Below are positions 10,640-22,090 of a stretch of 64,000 bases of DNA, in pieces. A model generated the notes under the pieces. The model was given only the letters and a program-made list of their open reading frames with translations, had not been told where the DNA came from and did not search any database. Positions within the stretch are counted from its first letter, which is position 1, and each line of letters starts with the position of its first letter. The stretch comes from Aplectana chamaeleonis (taxonomy: Eukaryota > Nematoda > Chromadorea > Rhabditida > Cosmocercidae): assembly GCA_029168955.1 (NCBI GenBank), contig JAPDOI010000010.1, forward strand, positions 1,089,501 to 1,153,500. Direction: 5' to 3'. The position numbers were made by a program, and so were the translations under genes.

Positions 10640-11680
10640 ATGAGATCCCTCAGCCTTCCGCTGACAACTTTGAGGTGAGAGGCCTCTTTATTTCGATTTT
10701 CTTTTCTATATTTGTATAGGTAAATATTCTAACGTCTATATTCATAAATGTTTTAATCATTGCAGTTTTTTTACGTGTGTTTAGGACATTTTGATGTCGA
10801 TTGAACTTTTTTGGTGTTGATTTCGAATTCCGTTCTACCATATTACTTTTCATTGGAAAACTTTTGTTTTTTAGTTTGTTTTGAATTTAATTGATTTTTT
10901 GTAAGACTTTGTGGACGTTTTTCCAGTTTCACAGTTTAGAATGGCGGAAAACAGCTGACTGCTGCTATATTCCTACGCTGTATCCATCTATCGTTACTTT
11001 TTGAAATAACTAATGAGGGTGTTTTTTCAATGAAAAAAAATGTTTTGAATACTCATTTGTAAATTTGGTAAACGTGTATGAGGTTCTGTCCATTTTGAAA
11101 GTGAGACGTTTTGTTGATTCATTTTTTTGTTTGCATAATTTTGCTCTTCTGGTTTTAACTTCTCGTAAATTTACCCATCCGGCAGTTAACAAACCAAGAA
11201 ACTTCGAAACGATAATGAAAGAGAAAAAAGCTTTTCCGAAACGGGTGTAACCCTATCCATAGCTACCATCTCTAACAAGTGATTATTTAAAAAATTTTTC
11301 TATTGAAAAGAGAAATGTTTTCCCAAGCAAGAAAAAGATATTATAGATGAATGTAGCGAATAAATACAGCTAGAATCAGCTGTTTCCGTTTACCGCAACT
11401 ATCAAATTGAAAAGCGCTTTCAAAGCTCTGTGAAAAAGTCAATCCCAGAAATTGAACTCATAATCAAACTGGAAAAAGGGAATGAATTTTAAAAAACGCA
11501 TATTGAAGACACAATTTCGAAACTAGAAGCCAAACTCTCACGCGAGATCAAAATGTTAATAATCCACATGAGTTTACTGAAATGATTGAAATCAAAATAA
11601 GTGATGGCATCAGAATATTCACCAATGTGAGTATAGAAAAGACAATCAAAATAAACAAGCCACTCGGAAAAGTAGAAGAG
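10640..11680. repeat. Diverged inverted arms inside the 2.8-kb element
   Basis: The reverse complement of about 10640-11000 aligns with 11343-11680. Both contain GATGRATRYAGCG, then TCAGCTGTTT, then further in GAATATT-ACC, TATAGAAAAGA and AATCRAAATAAA in the same order. Translated, both arms encode a similar peptide (VRIFTYTNIEKKIEIKRPL on minus, IRIFTNVSIEKTIKINKPL on plus). I infer a duplicated and inverted, possibly once-coding sequence. No protein family is recognised. Confidence 0.6.
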
Positions 11681-12892
11681 CGATTCGATAGAGATAAAAA
11701 GGCTGCAGAAATGCGTTCATGCTACTCTGAGAGTTTTAGCATAGAAATATCCGGGAAATTAAGTAGTCCACCTGGAGCCGCTGCGGGGTCTGGCGGGCTA
11801 TTTCGCGGCAGCTTTTCGGCCAACTCTCTCACAGTAAAGTACAGAACCAACGAAATCTTGAGTGGTAGAGTAACAGAAAAATTCTTAAAACGGTGCACCG
11901 AAAAGGTAATACTGGGATGTGCTCCGAATGTTGATTCCACCTCTTTATGAACCGATCAGTGGTCTCCAATCATTACGATTAGTGGTTGTACAACGCAGTG
12001 ATCAGTATGGCGAACCATCATATCACTCGATTATGTGAGGGACACAACGAACGATTGGGGCAGTTGGTGTGAGCTCCGCTACTGGGCGTGCGTCCCGGGA
12101 TCAGTTCTCGCGTATGTATGTGGTTTTTGCATTCATCTGCGCGTGTTTCATCACTTCGTAGGGCTTAGTGCTGACGCTGACACTTACAAAATAGAGCAGT
12201 TGGAGTGCGCGCCGTGATGAGATGAACGTTACAGGTTCATTTCCCATTTAGCGCTGTGGTTTTTGCGTTGGAGTGTGTGTTCCTTCGTGACAAACTCATA
12301 AAAAACATATGACATTAGCATTCGTTGTCATGTCTTGTTACGAAAAGTTTCTTGTATTGTTGTGACAACACGAGGGGGTTTACTACCAGCCCTGAGTGCG
12401 TCTGTCCGTGGGTGGTCAGCGCATTGTTTTGAGTGGGGAACTTGGTGACGAGAATCATCGTGACCACTGTTTCTAATGAATGGAAATCGGCATACAATAC
12501 CCACTTTTGAACTGCGAGAAAAAGAAAAGAAAAGACACTTCTCGAGCGTGTTATTGGCAATTACTCACAGTTAGGTTTCCTGTAATGAATAGTGCACGAA
12601 TCGTCTCATCATGGTCAACGATATGGTGTGTTTCCTGTAAAGAGAAAGATAGTGCTGGAATCGTCTCATCATGATCAACAATATGGTGTTACGATTTTGT
12701 TGGTAGCTTTAACTGTACGCTAACTACGTATGGGTAAATTGTCCCAGCTAGGAAACATTTCGACTTGGCAGAAAGTATGTGCCGGCTGAGCGCTCTTACA
12801 AGTCGCGGCGTGTTGTGAGAGTAGCACCATACTTATAGTTAGGCCGGGATCATAATTCTGACGAAGAGCGACGCGACGCAATGTTCACTAGA

Positions 12893-13135
12893 GTATTGCC
12901 CGAATATTCGTTTATTCGAATAAAATTCGAATATTCGAATATTCGAATAATTCGAATATTCGTTTATTCGAATAATTCGAATATTCGAATATTCGAAGAA
13001 GTGGATTATTCGGGTTATTCGAATACTCGAATATTCAAAAAAGTGAAATATTCGTTTATTCGAATAATCGAATATTCAAAGAAGTGGAATTTTGCGTTTA
13101 TTCGAATATTCGAATATTCAGCATGAATACTTTGA
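12893..13135. repeat. ATTCGAATA simple-repeat block 1
   Basis: A run of ATTCGAATATTCGAAT variants includes interspersed AAAGAAGTGGATTATTCG-type units. A copy of the same composition is at 15739-15946. The block starts next to TAGAGTATTG, and the end of the second block reads, in reverse complement, TAGAGTGTTG, so the two may be copies of one AT-rich element with a TAGAGTRTTG terminus. The motif is self-complementary and prone to form hairpins. Confidence 0.85.
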
Positions 13136-13367
13136 ATATTCGACAAGGTCGCAAACCATATTACCCTGATTTTACATTTCAAACATCTTAGAGTAATGAG
13201 TCGTAATTTCTAGCAATTCTTCAGCATCTCATAAATATATCGTTATAGCAAGTATGTACACTACTGTACAGTATCTGCCGCTGGGTTTGGCTACGCCGGC
13301 CTTTTGAGTTTAAGGCAAATGAACCGAAATCCGTTAGCACTATGTGAGATTGAGCACAGAAGCTCTC

Positions 13368-13728
13368 AGGCCTGTTTCTCGTTCCTAGAATCGTCTTCCC
13401 TTGCAAAGTACTGTGCTTATCTGGGTCCAATTCCGGTCCGCAATTGCGTCTCGACACGCTTTGCGGCCGCGCGCTTTTGAGTCGGAAGAGTTTCCAGCGC
13501 CGCAGCTGCCGGTCTGTTGACTCTAGGTGGATTTTAGAGACTGGAAACTAAACAAAATTGAAGAAAACTGTATAAAAAAGCCATATCGAGTCGGCTTTGG
13601 AGTTGGAAACTCGATTGACTCGAGCGCGTGCGTCCGCAAAGCATGTCGAGACGCTATTGCGGACCGGAATTTGACGTAGATAAGCACAGTACAGCGGCTG
13701 CTGCTGGCGTCCGGCTAAACAGGCCCAT
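13368..13728. mobile_element. Palindromic MITE, GGTCCGCA family
   Basis: The 59-base arm at 13408-13466 (GTACTGTGCTTATCTGGGTC onward, through CCGGTCCGCAATTGCG) is mirrored with few differences at 13633-13691. Pairing continues outward through AGGCCTGTTT/AAACAGGCC and inward through the GAGTTTCC/GGAAACTC stems. Nearly the whole element can fold back. Open frames of 78-124 codons crossing it are artefacts of the palindrome. Relatives are at 5437-6116 and near 14775-14840. Confidence 0.85.
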
Positions 13729-14327
13729 AAGCTGGTTACGGCGACAACACTCAAAGAAATTACAAAGCATTCCAAACATGCAAACAGTGTTAACCTCCTT
13801 TTCTGTTCAGTGACACACCAGCCCTTCTTTAGTTTTATGAGGTCCTGAAGTGGTAGTTCATTTATATTCATTTCTGTCATGATAAGGACAACCGCTGTTT
13901 GAGATTTAGTAAGCGCCCCCATGACAAACCGACACCCTGCTACTGCTACTTCTATTACCTAATGAAGCAGTGGTGCGTTTCAAGAAGGTTCCCGTGGCGA
14001 AACACGTCCATGGAAACGTAGCCACTGCCGCGTGGAGGCAATTTACAGTTATAACTCGTTGCCGAGGGAGGCAAATTTGTCCATGAAACAGCTATTTTTC
14101 CTCCCATAGCGTCGTGGGAACATTCTTGGAACGCACCCCAGAATGATGTGTGTTTCCTAGATGCAGATTTTGATTAACTCTCATTTCCATGATATATAAA
14201 CCCGATTTAGATAAGTTAGTGCGAGCAAACAACTAAGCAGTTGAAATAAGTTTTTAAGGAGGAGGAAACGTGAAGAAAGAGGGTTCACACGCTCTTTGAT
14301 GAACGCACAAAATGATTTTGGTGTCCT
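13729..14327. other. Unassigned intergenic DNA
   Basis: No repeat end, exon or RNA gene is recognised. A weak inverted pairing of GGGTGCGTTCC-like and GGAACGCACCC sequence near 13965-14145 suggests another decayed element, but ends cannot be set. Confidence 0.3.
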
Positions 14328-14782
14328 GCGCTCACCCACTTCGGTTCCACACACTTTCAACGGCGTTGTGCGCACTCCGACTTGGGTCCCTCACATTTCA
14401 TACGGCGCTCGGCCCACGTGGGTCCCGCACACTTTCAACGGCGTCCCGCGCGACTCCACTTGGGTCCCGCACAGCTTTGATGGTGCCCGGCGCACTCCCA
14501 CTTGGTTCCAACACACTTTCTTGGGCGTCCTGCGCACTCCCACTTGGGTGCCGCACATACTCTAGCGCTTCCGGCACACTCTCGCTTGGGTCCCGCACGC
14601 TTTCTATGGCGTCTGGCGCACTCCCATTAGGGTCTTGCACACTTTCTATGGCGTTTGGCGCACTCCCACTTGGGTCCCGCACGCTTTCTATGGCGTCTGG
14701 CGCACTCCCATTAGGGTCCCTCACACTTTCTATGGCCTCTGGCGCACTCCCACTTAGGTCCGGCACACTATCTTCGCGATGC
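14328..14782 (-). repeat. 42-bp minisatellite family A, minus-orientation array
   Basis: About eleven tandem 42-bp units are of the form CACTTTCTATGGCGTCTGGC, then GCACTCCCACTTGGGTCCCGCA. This is the reverse complement of the unit at 6709-7062. Unit-to-unit identity is highest in the right half (14580-14760), where near-identical neighbours occur. Overlapping long open frames on both strands (157 and 173 codons) reflect the period of 14 codons and are not genes. It is followed at about 14775-14840 by a fragment of the GGTCCGCA palindromic family. Confidence 0.92.
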
Positions 14783-14840
14783 GTACTGCAGAAGCGGTTG
14801 TCCGCTAGTGCGAACCGGATTTTGCTCAGATAAGGACAGT

Positions 14841-15381
14841 AGGTTGCTCCAGCAAACGATTTATAGAGCACATACTTGGGCGAATTGATAGCCGCCAGTT
14901 GGTTTGATGTTTAAAAAACCTTATCGCGTCCGAGGTCAAGAGTACTAAGGCTTCTGTAGACATTTTGTTTCAATTCTGAGTACACTTAGCAAACTCGAAA
15001 TTTTTTTCACATCCACATTTCGAATGACAAAATTCAACTTCTTTGAAACTCGGACTACCGAACATATTCAGGGTCTCAGTTTTTGGTTTCCCGAGCTTTG
15101 TCGATTTTTTCTGAGAAGAATGATGTTCGAAAGGTCGAGCGGAGTCTGCACGAAACACACTTGTAAGACGATTAGCAGCACCAAGCTGCGTGCGAGGTCC
15201 GGATTTCTCATACTCAACTAAAGCGTTAATATACGGGGTGCTTCGAAAATGCTGACAGTAGCTCACTTCCATCAGCGCTCAGGTTAGGCTTCAGACATGT
15301 GGAGAATGCGTTGAAATTGGTACGCAAGCCGACCTCATTTCAAGCTCACTTCTGCAATTTCTTCCAAGCAGCAAAAAAATA
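14841..15381. other. Unassigned intergenic DNA
   Basis: The sequence is AT-rich. No gene, repeat array or complete element is recognised. Confidence 0.3.
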
Positions 15382-15422
15382 GTTCACAGTATCTCTTCAA
15401 AAATTTATAAGATACTGTGAAC
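15382..15422. repeat. 13-bp perfect hairpin
   Basis: GTTCACAGTATCT at 15382-15394 pairs exactly with AGATACTGTGAAC at 15410-15422 around a 15-base AT-rich loop. It may be the end of a decayed element. Confidence 0.7.
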
Positions 15423-15738
15423 TGAACTACCGAGTTCTGGTACGCTTAGCTAAACGGTTATTGATCAACAGCGATGAGATCGGGAAAGCTGATCTCAGCC
15501 CTGGACAATTCATGACTTGTTCACAGGAAAATCGTTCCTTTGAAAAATTCATCGAAAAGAACCGGAGATTTCGGGTCAAGAGTGGGTAATTGATGCTGTT
15601 GACTTCTACCCCGACGGGTCGATCCGAGATATGGCAAAATCGATCATCCACCCTCGTCATCAAGAATTCTGTAACGAAGAAACGACGTCTTCTACGGGTT
15701 TGAATGCTGGATTGAATGAGATAGTACGCGATAGCGTG

Positions 15739-15946
15739 TTGCTGGAATATTCGTTTATTCGAATATATTCGAAAAATATTCGAATATTCGAATATTCGAA
15801 TATTCAAAGAAGTGGATTATTCCGTTTATTCGAATAATCGAATATTCAAAGAAGTGGAATATTCGTTTATTCGAATAATCGAATATTCAAAGAAGTGGAT
15901 TATTCGAATTATTCGTTTATTCGAATATTCAAGAAAAATTATTCGT
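15739..15946. repeat. ATTCGAATA simple-repeat block 2
   Basis: This block has the same composition as 12893-13135, including recurring ATTCAAAGAAGTGGATTATTCG-like units about 45-50 bases apart. It ends next to AACACTCTA, the reverse of the TAGAGTRTTG seen at the start of block 1. The short open frames rich in IFEYSN or YSFIRI are translations of this repeat. Confidence 0.85.
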
Positions 15947-17383
15947 TCCAACACTCTAATGTTCACCATTAATATCGACCGAAAATCGATATGCCTGAGA
16001 TTCACGGTCGCTGTCGCTGTTCGCGGGAAGTATGATCCCGGACTTAGCGTATAGTCGGCACAGATCATCAAGTTCACTATTGACTGTTGGCGCACTCTGT
16101 GCACATATATTATATCGTACGTGCAACGAGTTCGCGCCATTCGTAAATAGGAGAAGCGCTCTGATAGCGAATTCCCGCGGTCGCTCACGATTCAAAACCT
16201 CTCGGTTTTTGGAGAAGGTCGCGATGAATTGAGCCCGGAGCAATCACAGAACGATCGCGAAGATCTACCAGTCTCAGCCCGAGAGCACATGGCGTTCGTC
16301 CATCAATGCCCTCGCGGTTTTCCATCGGACCAAGTGTATGGCATTATCCAGATAGTAAATTGCTGGTTCGAGTAGGGAACGGTCACGATACTATCGCGCC
16401 TCGTGAGTGCCCCACGGTACCACCAACATGTGGAACATACTCTCAGAGTGCACCAACACCATACTTGTCGTGAAAGCGCGATCCTACCGCTCTTCGAATA
16501 TGTCTGGGCGCGCTCGCTCCCGCAGCAAAAGCCGAAAGACGGTCAGGTCACCCGAGTCGGACTGGTTCAGGTGGCACAGGCTCTCTCATCAGTCTTCGCC
16601 CCTGCCGCGACCGAGCGAGGTCGTCCGTCCATTCTGTGGCTCTGAGCTATCATTTCTCCTCTACGTGGTAAGCTTCTTTGTTGGGCCTCTGGCCTTTAGA
16701 ACACTACTTCAAAATCAGTAATACAGTTGGCTCGTGAGGAGCATTTTCAATGAACAGGCCAATGGCCACAACCCGGATTGCGATATCTTAACTGTGTAGT
16801 GGAGTCTCCCTTTTCTATAATATTTCTCCCCTTGCTGCTTTCTATTAGCCTCCAAGTTCTCTCCATATTCTTTGGTACAAACGAATCTAAACTATTTGTA
16901 TTCTGTCGTGCATGCAAGAGGTTTTTATGCATTTCGCAATTTCTATTTTACAGTCGAGATGCACTTTGATTACTCAAGGGAAGTCCTAGTTGGTTGCACT
17001 GGGTTGTCAACGCATGTTGTATGGTCTCATCGCGATTATATACTTATTACAATATGCGAAAAAAAAATTACAATATGAAAATCTTTCTATTTTCACAAAA
17101 AAAAAGAGTTTTCTCCGTTCTGTCGTCGTTTAAGCAGAGTTTGTGCTTATTGAAGTCATTTTTCACATACATTGGACACAAACAATTGAAAGATAACACT
17201 TAGAAGCCAGGAACAAAAATTGTCTAACATAAAAAAGCTATTTTTTAAATTTCATTGTCCTAGTCACAAAAGCGAAGTTTACCTGGGATAACAGCGACTT
17301 CCTGTCTGTTCTAGACCTAACGAGTTAGGAAAACACAATTTCAACCCAGGAACAGAGAAAAAGTGAAAATTTGTTACACAGTG
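15947..17383. other. Unassigned intergenic DNA left of the mariner
   Basis: Several frames of 60-104 codons are present, one serine/arginine-rich between 16407 and 16721, but none resembles a known family and they overlap each other. The stretch 16990-17380 is AT-rich with homopolymer A runs. No gene is called. Confidence 0.3.
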
Positions 17384-17385
17384 TA

Positions 17386-18598
17386 ACTCTTGTCCGAAAA
17401 TTTCACCATTTTCGATTTTTTTCAACTTTATTGAAAAACAAGTCTAATCAACAATATAATCACCACAGTTATCCACAACAGTGGCCCATCAATTGGGCAG
17501 GTCGCCGATGCCCTTCGCCCAGAACTCCGGAGGCTGCGACTCGAAGAAGTCCGCGATACCGGATTTGATGTTGTCGTAGTTGGTGAATTTTCTTCCGACC
17601 AAATGGTGCTTCAGCGGGCGGAACAAGTGGTAGTCGGAGGGACGAGGTCCGGGGAATACGGCGGATGGGCAACCGTCTCCCAGCCGAGCTTCGCCAACTT
17701 CTGCTGGGTCTCCTTCGCCACGTGGGGCGCGCGTTGTCGTGCAGCAGGAGGACCGAGGCCCGTCGGGGACGCTTTTCTCGGATGGCGGCGGCTAGTTTCT
17801 CGAGCTGATCGGTGTAGATGGAGGCGGTTACCGTCCTGCCTTGCGGGAGCAGCTCGAAGTACAGCATGCCCTTGGTGTCCCACCAGCAGCAGAGCATGAT
17901 CTTCAGCGGGTGCAGGTCGGCTTTCGGCGTCGTCGGCGGCTCTTCTCCGCGGGGGATCCAGACGGCACGGCGGGCGACGTTGTCATAGAGGACCTAGCTC
18001 TCATCCCCAGTGACCAGGTCCACGAGAAACTCCTTGCGATGCGGACGAAGGAGGAGGGACTGGCAGATGGCCAGGCGGCTCTGCTTGTTGGCGTTCATCA
18101 GACGGTGGGGGATCCAACGGGCCAGAACTTTGTGGTAGCCGAGTAAGTTGAGTCGATTGTGGATGGTGGACTTGCTGCAGCCGAGCGTCGTCGCCAGTTC
18201 ACGGGTGGTGGCTTCCGGCTTCTCCTTGATACAGCGACGGACTTCGTTATCATCTACCGTAGAAGGCCTCCCGCTGTGCTCCCTGTCGTGTCGCCGCTCT
18301 CGAAACGATTGAACCAGCGGCTTTCTGTGCGTTGGGACACTGCATCCTCCCTACACGCCCTGCAGATGTTGGCGACCGCGGTGCCCGTGTCGTTGCCCAG
18401 CAGCCACTCGTAGTACACGAACGTACGAATTCGACCTTGGTCCATTTTAGCTTGTACTGGTAGCTAGACGCGGCGACTGCGCCTTATATACCCCTAGCGT
18501 AGAACTTTGGAGAACCTCCTAGAAGGTTCTCACACTTGCCTGATATTATAACACTTCTAAGGAGAATTATAGAATTTTGAAAATTTTCGGACAGGAAT
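17386..18598 (-). mobile_element. Degenerate mariner element (complete ends)
   Basis: The element is 1213 bp with inverted ends: ACTCTTGTCCGAAAATTT on the left and, read from the right end, ATTCCTGTCCGAAAATTT. A TA dinucleotide lies immediately outside each end (17384-17385 and 18599-18600), as expected for Tc1/mariner insertion. The interior is filled by one broken transposase on the minus strand. The size fits mariners (about 1.2-1.3 kb). The ends agree at 15 of 18 positions, so the copy is old or the termini are slightly mis-set. Confidence 0.85.
17444..18445 (-). pseudogene. Mariner transposase pseudogene (DD34D family)
   Basis: In functional members this enzyme cuts and pastes the element through an RNase H-fold DDD active site. 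The start MDQGRIRTFVYYEW and the helix-turn-helix part are in one frame. The frame then shifts near 18275-18300 and continues with RELATTLGCSKSTIHNRL, a second helix-turn-helix signature, and WIPHRLMNANKQSRL. The first catalytic aspartate is in LVTGDES, immediately followed by a TAG at 17994-17996 where tryptophan is usual. The second is in LLHDNARP, where a one-base loss near 17722 shifts the frame. The third is in HPPYSPDL, followed by another shift near 17640. A TGA lies near the C-terminus before a GDYIVD end. The full span would be about 333 codons, close to the family norm. It cannot make an active enzyme. Confidence 0.93.
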
Positions 18599-18600
18599 TA

Positions 18601-20709
18601 TTGGACGGCCTGGTACTTTTTTTCTGTTTCTTATTTCGAAGTTCAAGAGTGTGCATTGTAAATTTCAGTGCTGCACCTTTTTGCATTGAAGTGTCTTATG
18701 TCTTATGTTCTTCTTATGTTCTGGGCAACTTATTGAAACTGAAAACACATGGAGCAGTTTCTCGGAGATCCGGCGAGCTGGTTCTGTCGTTCATCCGAAA
18801 CTTGATTCAACCTGAAATCACGGAATACAAATTGACACGGATTCCGATCCTGCCTAAATCGCACGAGATTCGAAACAAACAAACATTTGGAAACCAAGCA
18901 GTCGTAACTTCGTATCACATAAAAGCGGGTGAAAACGAAATCATGGAATCCTTATGACACTTTCATTACGGTCTTTCCTAGAGTATTGGAATCGAATTTC
19001 GCAAGTTCTGAGCAGTCGCGGGACATACTTCCACCACTACATCTCTTATAAAAGACTACTAATGTGGTGTGGAAGGCGCGCTTACCGTACGTACGCTGCT
19101 AACAGAGAAAACGAGAGAGTAATGTAAATATTGGAGTAAATCCTCGTCTTGAGCGAGACCATACTGCTCAGGGATAGCTTGTGATAATGGTACTCAAAGG
19201 TCGATGAAAAGCGGTCAAGGGTAGAAAAGTTGCGATTAGAGATTAGGTAAAATCCAGATAACATATATATTGTCACCTAGGATTAGCTTCTGAGATTAGC
19301 GCCACGGATTAATTTGTAAAAAAAAAACATCCCGTCGGCCTCGATATTCTCCTTCTACATTTATTCTTGAATGAATTTCGGAACTTGTCGTTCCCTGATT
19401 TTGTTGATGAACGTTACGTTCTCAAGCGAACCAGTCTACATTTTTTGCAGCCCATAGAAGCAGTAGAAAAGTGTTTTGCTGATAAATAGCGCACGCAGAG
19501 CGTCCTCGAAAACCCAGGAACGTGCAGGTGAGGAATATATGAAATTCGGTATGATCTGCTTCTGTTACGCAAATAATGAAAAAACAGTAACCGCTGCGTT
19601 ATTCGTCGATGTTGAGTAAAAAGACTTATTTCGCAAGAAAGCGTTTCCCTCTTTACTGTTTATGTTTTTTAACAACCACTCGCTCGTAACCTAATAAACT
19701 TCGCCACGATATGCGTGATGTAAACAGCTTATGTGAAGCTGTAAATCCATCTACTTCGAATATGGCTCTTGTAATTTGCATAGAAGTTTCTTTCAGAAAT
19801 GTGCTTACAGGGATTTTTAGGGATTAACTTGTATACAATGGGAAAGCTAAATCACTAATTTCCGATTATTCATGCGAATGGTTCCAAATTCTAACGCTCC
19901 AAATTCGAAAGAATCAGAATATTCGATAAACGCAAATTGTAAGGAAATTCTCATGGTGTTCAGTGACATTACCCCAGATCTGGCTCAAAACATTCAACAG
20001 GAGGTTGTTTGGGACTCTAAACACGAATACGGGGTCCGTTTGTGGCTATTCTGGGAGTCACTGCAGATTATGATGAGCATCATGCTTTTGAATTGACTTA
20101 AACCACCCTAGTATTTCGAACATCGGCAAGTGATCCCAAGATTCGTGTTGGGTTCCACAGTAATCCCCTAAAGAGAAAATTTGAGTCAAATCTGAGCCTA
20201 TCGCATACTCATCGTGACATACCGTAATACGAAAAAAAAAACAAGAAACGGACCACAGACGTCTAGGTAGTCCCTAAGAAGACGCTTCGAAAAACGTTTG
20301 CAGCATTCTGGAAAACGCCAGAGTCGCGTTTGGCCAGCTAAATTTCCCAAGTGTGAAGCTTCTGACCAAATTAGCCTAAATTTAAAAAAAAAATCGACAA
20401 AGAGACCTCGTATTTGCAACCCAGTCCAATCTTTTGAAAAAAGTTTTTAGCCAAATTTAGAACACTTTTGCTCAACATTCTAAAAATACTCATTTAGGAA
20501 CCTTTTTTCTTTGCAAAACCTATCAAGATGCTTTTTTTTTCGGAATCCCCGCGGCCTTTTAGAAAACTTTGAACACGAGTACTTGACACACATTACTACA
20601 ACTACAACATCCAGAAAGTGGTTTCTAAAACATCGGGATAGATGTGAAACAAACATTAGTTGGTGATTTGGCAACTGATAAATAGAGGGTGACAGGATTA
20701 ATGCCAACC
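18601..20709. other. Unassigned intergenic DNA right of the mariner
   Basis: A 126-codon frame at 18577-18957 begins inside the mariner end without an ATG and resembles no family, so it is not called. The rest is AT-rich with A runs near 19320 and 20230. No exon, RNA gene or repeat array is recognised. Confidence 0.35.
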
Positions 20710-20846
20710 GTCGGCATGGATCCTAGTTATACTTTGCGCTCCCTCATTGAAGCTTGGCGCAAACTCGGTGCACCTATAACTATGGCACCAAGTTTGCGCC
20801 AACCTTCAATAAGGAACGCAAAACATCTCTAGGATCCATGCCGACT
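20710..20846. mobile_element. Hairpin MITE, copy 2 (GGCATGGATCC family)
   Basis: The segment runs from GTCGGCATGGATCCTAG to CTAGGATCCATGCCGAC. The arms include TTGGCGCAAACTCGGTGC and its complement around a short centre near 20775. Almost all of the 137 bases pair. It shares both ends and the GGCGCAAACTCGGTG core with 536-682. The better pairing here suggests a younger copy. Confidence 0.9.
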
Positions 20847-21597
20847 GTACAAACAATGACTCTTTGAATGCCATTTGAAATGCCATTTTTCTCAGAGACA
20901 AAAGGGAAATATTTTGGAAATTCGGCAAATGAAAAGCGGAACACCTTAGCAATAAGAAACCGGTATTCGGAAAATCGAAATGCGTGATAGCGTAAAAGCT
21001 TCCAAATTTTGTACCACATGCTGAAGTCTTTCTTGGTAAGTGAAGATTGGAAGGCCAAAAAGCACAGGATCACAAAACTCCGCTCATCCATGATACCTAA
21101 TCATCGAAAGAGAGCTACATACTATTCTCGAAACAATCCTTATCCGACTAATTGAAAATATGAGCATAGATACACACGTCGAAATCTCAAAGACTCGTCA
21201 ACGGGTATCCTCCTCTAATATAATATGTATAACAAGAATACATTCACGCAATAACGCCTAACTGGAAGAATCTCAGTGTGGAACCATAGTAATTTGGTGA
21301 ACACAATACACGTAAACGGAAGTAAAAATAGAATTCGACAAAGGAAAAACATTGGGTCAAAACTGGAAAGTCATGTGCAACTTGAATAATTGCTGCCATA
21401 TTTTTCCGTCTAGACTCCATTTTCTGAAGAAACAACAAATCATGGAACGATTTACATCTGCAAGAGGAGAATGGCTAGCAGGTTTTCCGCCCATTCAGAT
21501 TAGCGTATATCACTATCAAATGAGCTTCTTACCATTTTCGTTCGTAACAAACTAGGTAGACGGAAAATTCGGTTTCGCTGGAAAAACAGTCGTTGTG
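20847..21597. other. Unassigned intergenic DNA
   Basis: AT-rich, with no recognised gene or repeat. Short frames on both strands do not resemble known proteins. Confidence 0.3.
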
Positions 21598-22090
21598 TTA
21601 AAGGCAGTGTTCACGATGAAAATCGTTTTTCTGTTACCCCGCCTATCTTGAAAACGGCTCCATGCTGACTCCAATGATGTCCCTGAAATCGTACAAGACC
21701 TTCTGGGAACGGAGTTATGGTCCCTCAAAGATTGAGCTAAGGAAACATGGTGGACGAGTTGTCCAAGGCTTGTAACTTCCGTCTTTTCCAGCCGATCTAT
21801 GCGATCTGACCTGAGTAAAGAGAGAAGCTGAGAGTGAAGGGAAGAACGGGGCTAATGATTGGAAAACATCGCTCATCTCACGATCTCGAGCATTCATTTG
21901 CTCACGTCGGTGGGCGTGGAAAGTGCATCTGGGGGTGACGAGCTGACGGATGTCCAACTTTGGGCTCTTGTGGAGCGTTTCCTAGCTCGTTTTCATGCGT
22001 TCTTTCGACGTCAACGTTACAGTGTGCCCCTCCACTACCGATTCCTAGTGGAAACTGAAACACATTTGTTATCGTAAACACTGCCTTTAA
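21598..22090 (+). mobile_element. TTAA MITE family B, complete copy
   Basis: It begins TTAAAGGCAGTGTTCACGAT and ends ATCGTAAACACTGCCTTTAA, 493 bp in total. Internal landmarks are GGGAACGGAGTTATGGTCCC, a GACGAGTTGTCC block and a run reading CATTCATTTGCTCACGTCGG. All three recur at 5523-6008 and inverted at 43284-43777. The right TTAA (22087-22090) is also the left TTAA of the next element. Confidence 0.92.

Larger units (their letters stand above)
9561..12392. mobile_element. 2.8-kb element with 19-bp terminal inverted repeats
   Basis: GGGCTGGTAGTAAACCCCC at 9561-9579 is perfectly mirrored at 12374-12392. Inside both ends lie dense short motifs of the TGTCACGAC / GTCGTGACA type (9585-9860 and 12320-12370), as expected of subterminal transposase-binding repeats. 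A 640-bp element is nested at 9932-10571. Two diverged inverted arms occupy about 10640-11000 and 11343-11680, so the interior is itself palindromic. No transposase domain is recognised. Target duplications are not clear: GCGTCT occurs just outside the left end and 4 bases beyond the right end. Superfamily unknown. Confidence 0.75.

Noticed and set aside
13548..13922. 124-codon minus-strand open frame
   Set aside because: It runs through the 13368-13728 palindromic element and its sequence follows the inverted arms. There is no family resemblance.
18577..18957. 126-codon open frame next to the mariner
   Set aside because: It starts inside the mariner terminal repeat with no ATG, and matches nothing recognisable.
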